Of a stretch of 64,000 nt of DNA, positions 52,801 to 61,800 are shown in pieces. The notes below the pieces were generated by a model. That model had not been told where the DNA came from. It worked only from the letters and a program-made list of their open reading frames with translations, and did no database searches. The number at the start of each line of letters is the position of its first letter. The stretch's first letter is position 1. Source of the DNA: Lumbricus rubellus (Eukaryota; Annelida; Clitellata; Crassiclitellata; Lumbricidae); contig OX243824.1 of assembly GCA_945859605.1 (NCBI GenBank), forward strand, positions 4,333,421 to 4,397,420, given 5' to 3'. The position numbers and the translations under genes were made by a program.

Positions 52801-55800
52801 GCCCTAAATGCCCTCTATAGAATGACATAATTTATTTCTCTTAAAAAATAAATTATGAATAATTTTTAATAGGAAAAACATGAAAATTTTATGAAAATAA
52901 AACACCCTTTTATATATTTTAATTTATTTTGAGCACTTCCGGTTGTCCAAAGACAACTCCGTGACCACCACAATGTAGCCCCACATTCCCTCTACAGAAT
53001 GGTGTAATTGGTGTCTCTTCATGTCAAAGGACGGATAAGATACAGCCGATATTCTAAGGGGGGGGTGGTATCCACCCCCCCCCTGGTGCCTCGGGTATAT
53101 CGGGTATAACTTTTGAATGGTATGGTATATCATCACACATTTTAGCTCAAAATGTGTGCAAATGAATCCTCTACAGCCACCTAAAACGTCAAAATTTTAT
53201 TCCTAACGAAAAAAGTTTGATTTGGGAAAAACCTAGGGGGGGGGGTGGATACCACCCCCCCCCTGGTAGCCCGAGGGTTAATATAATTTTTTTAGAATTT
53301 TGGTGTCGGGCGATGTGTAATATAATTAGAGACCGATCAGATGGAATTCTTAGTGTTATGAAAACGAAGCGTGTATATAATCTAGAGTAGCCTACTGGAT
53401 GGTGGAATTAATAGTTCTAATAATTATTTGTTCCATGTGATGGTGAAACCAGAACGATGTGAAAGCGAGATATTATATTGCACATTAGCAATAGGAGAAG
53501 AATTCTGAGTAGACGTATCAACCTGGATTCTTCATTAGGGAACATTATCCGAACATCATGTGTATCTGTCTCTACCTGTCTCTTGTGCGTCTGTAGCTGT
53601 ATCTGGCTCTGTCTCTCCGTCTCAATCTCTGTCTCTGTCTCTCTGCATATGTATCCTTGAGTTTGTTTGTATCTGTCTTTGTTTGTGCGAAGGCTACCTG
53701 TCCCTGTATATTTATGTATGTCTCTGTCTCTGTATGTCTCTCTTACTCCATGTATCTGTCTGTCTCTGCTTTCATCTCCATTTCTCACCTATATACAGGC
53801 TGATCGTCGACTGGTCTGCTTTCCTGCCTTTCCCCACCCTTTCCCTATTTACCCCCATCTCTCCTACCCATGCCCTCCTCGCTTACCCCATAATTTCTTA
53901 TTCCTCTTCGACCTGCTTCTGCTTCGATTCCCTTATCTCCGCTTTCCATTCTCCGCTTTACTGAATTCGTTTAACCCGCTCTGACTTTTCCATATAACCC
54001 TCTTCTTTATTTTTCATATCTTTCAACTATACTCCAGTTCCTCTTCTTGCCTCTCCCACTCTAACGGTCTATCTGTCTTTCTTTTTCTTTATCCCTTTCT
54101 GTCTCCACGTCTCTGTCCGTCTGTCCGTCTGTCTCTCTCGCTCTTTCGCCTTCCACTCACTGTCACTCTATCTCTGCCTCTGTATCCCTCTCTGTCTCCG
54201 CGTCTCTCTCTCTCTTTCTCTCTTTCTCTCCCTCTCTCTGTTTGTCTTTCTCTTTCTCTATCCCCTCTTTGCCTCTGTCTTTGTCTATGTCCCTGTTTCT
54301 GTTTCTGTCTCTGCCTGTCTGTCTGTCTGTCTCTCTTTCTCACACACACATACAAACACACACACACACACACTCCCCTCTGTCTCACTTTCCTTCTATA
54401 ATAATTATTATGTATCCCAGTCCATTTCTCTGCGTCTCTCTCTGCCGTCTGTAACATCATCTCTCTCCCTTCTCCATCTCTCTATCCCTCCCTCTCTCTC
54501 TCCCTCCCTCCATCCCTCCTTCCCTCCCTCCCTCCTATCCGCCAGCTGGCGACCAGTATATTAAACGACCGCAGATGCTCTGTCCTCCACATCATCCCTT
54601 CCCTGCTGCTGAAGCCGAAGCCGAGAGAGAGAGACGGACAATAGCGACTGATGAATGATTGCATCCCCCGTTGCAATTGATTGCATCCCAAGTCACCGGT
54701 CGCCGACGTTGATAAAGCGCGCTCCACACAGACGTAATTATTTCGAGTCTACCCCCGATTGGGAGGGTCTGAGGGGGCCGTGGGGTAGAGGGGGTAGAGG
54801 GGGTAGATGGGGTAGAGGGGTAGATGGGGTAGAGGGGGTAGAAGGGGTAGATGGGGTAGGTGGGGTAGATGGGGTAGAGGGGGTAGATGGGGTAGATGGG
54901 GTAGAGGGGTAGATGGAGTAGAGGGGTAGATGGGGTAGATGGGGTAGATGGTGTAGAGGGGTAGAGGGGGTAGTGGGGGGTAGAGGGGTAGAGGGGTAGT
55001 GGGGTGGGGGGGGGGGGTAGAGGGGTAGAGAGGGTAGAGGGGGTAGAGCGTTCTTCGCTTGCTTGCTTGCCCACCCCTAGTCCGCGTGTCATTCCGCGTC
55101 ACGCCTATTCAGAGTTGGTTTGCGCGTCACGTTCGCGCGGTTGACGTTTAACCGCCTTGAAATGACGTTGAGATATTATAAATGCGCTACAGAAAGATCG
55201 ATCTTTGGAGATTGATGGTCTTTGGTGAGTGTGTTTGTGGTGTAATGACATCCCCTGTTGGGTGTAAGTGTGAGTAGTGAAAAATGAGGTATTACTAAAG
55301 ATATGGTGAACCATGGAAAGAATTGATAAGCTGAAGAAATTTAAGATAAGAATATGAAAAGTCAGGAATATTAAGAACGGTGGGCCTAAGCTGATGAAAG
55401 TTAAAGCAGACAATGGAAAATAAATGTAATGGAATTGTAGAGATTTTGCACTGTATGGGTGTCTGTATGTGTGTCTGCCCTGCTCTGTATCTCTGCCTGT
55501 ACCTATACCTTCAGCCTATCTACATCTTCAGCACATCTACATCTTCAGCACATCTACATCTTCAGCACATCTACATCTTCAGCACATCTACATCTTCAGC
55601 ACATCTACATCTTCAGCACATCTACATCTTCAGCACATCTACATCTTCAGCTCATCTACTTGCTCAGCATACCTAGCCTATAGCCTACTTCTACATCTTC
55701 AGCGCATCTAGCCTACGCCGCCTATAGCCTACTTCTACATCTTCAGCGCATCTAGCCTACGCCGCCTACAGCCCACATCTACATCTTCAGCACATTTACA

Positions 55801-58800
55801 TCTTCAGCACATCTACATCTTCAGCACACATACAGGGTATATAAGTCCGCTCGTACGCTTGCTCGGGGCAGACGAATGGCCTGGTGAAGAACGCCTAAAC
55901 CGAGTAGTAGTCAGGCTAAATGATCTGGCTTGACGGACGGTAAAACGTTCGTTGAGTGATACTGTTGTAGAGGGGGTAAATCCTGAAGCTGAGCCTCGAG
56001 CTTGAACATCGGCCTCTTCAGGTATCCCTCTACATGACTGGGGTTCGGTGCCTGACTACCGTAACCTAGCTGACGGACAAAGCTGCTACGACGCGCGGAC
56101 TCTTGCGCTGCAGAAGCTGCCGCTATTGACATTCCGATCTGTTGTTGCTGTCTGACGTTTCACTTTCTGTTGCGACTGACTTTCCGAATCTGGGCGCTAT
56201 ATCAATTACTGTTCTCTGATCGTGGCGCTACATAAATCGCACTGTGATTCTTCAATAAACTGTGATTCTTCAATAAACCGTGATTCTTCAATAAAACGTG
56301 TTCAAGCCTAGTCGGCTAATCTTTAGTCTACCGCTAAAGTGGACTCCGCGGACTGCAAGGGTACCTGACGACAGGGGTTGGTACTGGTCATCCTGGGTCT
56401 TCGCCCAACCCCCGTTCTCCACAAACTGGCACCGTGAAGTGGGGTGTGACTGGAAAATTTGTGGGACTGCTTCAAACTGGTTTTGAAAAGTGAGATTTTC
56501 GGAAAGGACAACAGATTTTGACGTTGCACAGAATGGACGTTCCTGAGGGTAGGAAAACGACTTCCTATACGGTGCTGAGTGTCGCTGATGAGGTGTTCTT
56601 CTGCACGCCCACATCGAAAGCAGCAATGGTGGACTTTGACGAGCGCGAGTCAGAGTCAGGCAATCTTCTGGAAATCATCGACTTTGATGATCCGACTCCG
56701 TCCTCAGCGAAATCTCCGAGGAAGAAGACGAAAGAAGAACCAAAGGGCGCGTTGGTCGACCCCGTGTTGGTCGAGAGTCTCAGCGCTGCGTTGAGACAAA
56801 AGCGGATTCCCATGAAGCCCGGAAAATTCGACGGAACCGGATCTCTCGAATCGTTCCTGGCACAGTTCGACGTCTGTGCTAAATACAATCGATGGACTGC
56901 AGCCGATAAAGTCGACTTCCTCCGTTGTTCCTTGGAGAAGGCAGCTACGCAGCTGTTATGGGATTTCGGTGCCCGGACGGACGTCACGTACGAACAACTC
57001 GTCGAGAGACTGCGTCAACGCTACGGGTCGGAGGGTCAGGCCGAGACCTTTCGAGCGCAACTCTATTATCGCCGACAGAGAGCCGATGAGACTCTTGGCG
57101 ATCTGCTTCACGACATCCGGAGACTCGTCGTCCTTGCTTACCCGGTGCCGTCCAGCGAAACGACCGAAATCCTTGCGAAGGACGCCTTCCTAGAAGCGAT
57201 CCGCGACCGGGAATTGTCTCTAAAGGTGAGAGAACGTGAACCTAAGACCATCGACGAGGCGTATCGAACGGCTCTACGCCTCGCCGCGTACCAGCAAACG
57301 GCGGACTTGGACGATCGTCGGAGACCTGCCAATCGAGTGCGAGGGTCTCAGGAAGTCGACGCCGGTGGACAGCTCCAGTCTCAATTGGACAGCTTCTTCG
57401 CGGCGCAGCGTAAGTGGCAATAGGACATGGAAGGAAGGATCTGCCGACAGCTGGACGAGATTCGAGGCTCGTATCGCACGAGTTTCAACGCCGAACCGGC
57501 TGTTCCACGGACGGTTCCATCTACCGTTCCTACTCCTCCTCCCCCTTCGCAAGGGAACGCACCAGGTAGTCCCGGGCGCGGGATAACCTGCTTCAACTGT
57601 GGACGGGTCGGTCACGTGGCTCGCCGGTGCCGCCAGCGTCAGCAGTTCTTCAACCGCCGTGACGACGCAGCCACCTCGGACCCACCGACGTCCGAGCAGA
57701 ATGGGACGACCGTCACCAACCACACGACGAGAGACAGAGCAACGGGCGTAACGAACAACGCGATCTACATCCGTGGAACGATCAACGGACAGCAAAGAAC
57801 ATGCCTAGTGGACACTGGGTCGGAGGTAAGCCTGGTTCCCTCTGCTGATGTTGATGGTCTGCCGCTTCAGCCTAGTAACCGCATTCTTTTGGCTGCTAAT
57901 GGAACGCAGATTAGAGTCTTGGGTCAGATTGATGTTCCGGTTAAGATTTCCAGAGGGTTCTCTATTGATACGGGCTTTCTTGTCTCTGACCAGATAGGCG
58001 AACCAATGCTTGGGATGGACTGGTTGAGGCAGCATCGTTGTCGCTTGGGTTTTGGTCAGGGCGCACTCTTCATTGGTCGGCGCCGCATTCCTCTGGTTAA
58101 GGGTAATGGCTCGCTTTGGTGTCGCCGGGTTATGGTCGCAGAGGAGACAACAGTTCTTCCTCGATCCCAGAGCGATGTTTCTTGTAAGACGCAATATCGG
58201 GATTTGACAACCTCTGCCCAGGCGTGGATGACCGAGTCCAAGGAGATTCAGCCTGGTCTGCATGTGGCAAGAGTTGTGCTGGGCGATAATACTGATAAGG
58301 CGTGCATTAGAGTTGTAAACTTGAATGAATATCCTGCTATGTTGACTGTCGATCAAATGTTGGGTGACTTACATCCTGTGGAGGTCGAGGTAAGGAAGGA
58401 AAAGGAAAAACAGACGGATCCCTCCGGTGGAACACACTTAGTGGGAAGGTTGATGGAGGAGATTTCTGAGGATGTTCCGGTAGAAACAAAGGAGAGACTG
58501 AAGGAGTTGTTGGTCAAGTATGAAGGGATTTTTTCGACCACGGACCATGACTTGGGTAGGACCACGATCTCTCAACACCGGATTGACACCGGAGATTCTC
58601 GCCCTGTGAGACAACCTTTGAGGAGGCAGCCGCTTCCGTATCAGGCCGCAATTGATGCAGAACTGGATCAGATGTTGTCAACTGGAGTTGTGGAACCTGC
58701 TGTAAGTGAATGGGCGGCGAATGTGGTCCTGGCCAAAAAGAAAGATGGGTCCTTGAGGTTTTGTATCGACTACCGCAAACTGAATGACCTGACTCGGAAG

Positions 58801-61800
58801 GACTCGTATCCTCTTCCTAGGATTGACGCCTGTTTGGATGCCTTGTCGGGCGCCGGGTGGTTCAGCACCCTGGACTTACGTAGCGGGTATCATCAGGTTG
58901 TAATGGATCCGGGCGACGCAGACAAGACGGCTTTCATAACTCGTCGCGGAACTTTTCGTTGGAGGGTCATGCCATTCGGCTTATGTAATGCGCCGGCCAC
59001 CTTTCAGCGTCTTATGGATATCGTTCTGTCAGGATTGAACTTCGAATTGTGCTTGGTGTACTTGGATGATGTCATCATTTTCAGCAGTACTGCAGAACAG
59101 CACCTGGACCGGTTGGGTCGAGTCTTCCAGAGACTTAAGGAGGCCAACTTGAAGTTGAAGCCCAGTAAGTGCCATCTGTTTAGACGCACGGTATCCTTTC
59201 TTGGACACATAGTGACTGCGGACGGGATTTCTGTTGATCCATCCAAGGTGCAGGCTGTAACCGAGTGGCCTACCCCTAGGAATCTCAGGGAAGTACGGGC
59301 ATTTTTAGGTTTATGTTCCTACTATCGCAAGTTCATTCGAGGGTTTTCGATGGTTGCCTCACCCTTGTTCGCTCTGACGAGAAAGGACCAGCCGTTCCTT
59401 TGGGGAGAGGAATGTCAGGATGCTTTCGATCGGCTAAAGGTAGCTTTGACCATGGCTCCAGTACTTAGTCTACCGATGGATGATGCTGCTTACACTCTGG
59501 ACTGTGATGCTTCGGATGTTGGGATTGGTGGCGTACTCTCTCAAAGTATTGATGGGGAAGAGCGGGTGATCGCCTACGGTAGTCGTTTGTTCTCTGCCGC
59601 GGAACGCAATTATTGCGTTACAAAAAAGGAATTGCTGGCCGTGGTGAACTTTGCCCAGGTTTTTCGACAGTACCTACTGGGTAGGCGGTTTACTCTTAGG
59701 ACGGACCATGCCGCGCTGCGATGGCTACAGCACACTCCCGAACCGATTGGTCAACAAGGTCGATGGTTGGAGAAGTTAGCAGAGTTCGACTTCGAAATAC
59801 TGCACCGACCGGGAAGGAAGCATGGAAACGCTGACGCTCTATCAAGGAAGCCGTGCCGACAGTGTCACTACGAGGAGTCGGATACGATGAGCCACTTTGT
59901 ACGGGAAGTGACCGAGATCCCCAACGAAAGCGATGATGCAAGAGACATGGTGAAATCACAGACGGATGATTCCGTGTTGCGTTTGGTCAGAACATGGCTG
60001 AGCGAAGGGATGCCGAGCCTGCAGGAAATTCTGCAGGAGGAAGAGGCCGTGAAGGTCTATTGGCACCAGCGGGACGCGTTGTACGTGAAAGATGATGTGA
60101 TTTATCGACGGACGCCGGACGAACTGGAACAAGTACTTGTGCCGAAAAACCTTCAAGAAGACTATATGAGACTCGCACACACTGGAGTGACCGGCGGACA
60201 CCTGGGTGTCCGGCGAACCCGATGGCAGGTTCGCAGACGAGCCTATTGGGTCGGATGGTCCAGAGATGTGAAGAGGTTTTGTCGACACTGCGACGGATGT
60301 TGCCGGTACCGGCGAGGTGCACTGCAAAGGCAAGGTCCTCTGCAGCCCATGCCTTGTGGAGAACCATGGGAGCGGGTGAGTGTGGACGTCACGGGTCCAC
60401 ATCCTAGGAGCAAGAAAGGCAACATCTACATCTTAACCATGATGGACAACTTCTCGAAGTTCGTTGAAGTCGCCCCGATGGCCAACCAGGAGGCGGTCAC
60501 GGTGGCTAAGGCCCTGGTGGAGGCGATCGTCGTACGTTACGGAGCGCCACTCCAAATTTTAACGGACCAAGGAAGGAACTTCGAGGGATGTGTGTTCAAG
60601 GAGATGTGTCGGCTACTGGAAGTGGACAAAGTACGGACGTCCAGCTATCGACCGCAAAGCAACGGGATGATCGAGCGTTTCCATCGCACCCTCAATTCGA
60701 TGTTGGGGAAGGTGGTAAGCGAAAACCAGCGGGACTGGGACGAACACCTCCCGTACGTGGTGGCAGCCTACCGCGCCTCGATTCACGACGTAACTGGTTT
60801 CTCGCCCAATTACCTCATCTTTGCCAGGGAGAACAGGATGCCGCTGGACCTCGTCTACGGACCTCCGGAAACAACCGACGAGGACGGATGCACGTATACG
60901 GCCTACGTTGCGGAGCTGTCCGAAAGATTCGCGAAGGCCTACGGCGCGGCTCGCCAAAGCCTTAAGAAGAACGCTGAGAGGCGCAAACACAGCTACGACT
61001 TGCGAGTACGGCCGGCAAGATTCGAAGAAGGCGAATGGGTTTACTACTTCAGTTCACGGAAGTTCGTGGGTCGTAGCCCAAAGTTCCAGCGTAACTTCAC
61101 GGGTCCCTACATGATACAGAGGGCGTGCGGTCCGGTCAACTACCTCCTCCAAAGGTCGCCGAAGGCTAAGCCCTTCGTGTCTCACGTTGACAAACTCCGC
61201 CACTGCCACTGGCGGACGAAAGGACAGTGGAGTGAACCAGCTACCAGGATGACCGATGAACCAACTATCGAGGCATCAGACGAAGCCACAGCTCCTCCAA
61301 GCCGTCGGCCACGTCACCGTTGGAAGCGTTCACCTACAACGGAATCGTCTGCCACACTCGCCGAAGCTAACGGCGGCGCGACAGCTTTTGCCGTCGATCG
61401 GCCACGAGACAGGACGCTGGATAAGAAGGCGCAAGGAAGAGATGTCTACGATGGAGACCCGGACGGAACTACGACCGGTTCAAGCCGACCTCGTCGCAAT
61501 CCTCGCCGACCAGTCCGTTTCCAGTGAGGATCTCGAGGCGGACGGCGCAAGTCTTCGTCGTCGGTGCGCACAAGAATCCTTGTCGGCGCACGAGTCTACG
61601 TCCGCAGGCGCTCCTCTTCCTCTTCTACGTGCGCGCAAGTCAGCGCGCAAGGTTCTTCTACGTGCGCGCAAGTCAGCGCGCAAGGTTCTTCTACTTGCGC
61701 GCGAGTCCGCGCGCAAGGTTCTTCTACGTGCGCGCAAGTCTGCGCGCAAGCTCCTCCTCGTCAGCGCACGTTCCTCTGCATCGTCGGCGCAGTTTCTTCT

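Noticed and set aside
54592..55102. Pro/Tyr/Thr-rich minus-strand frames
   Set aside because: Readings of the GGGGTAGA minisatellite.
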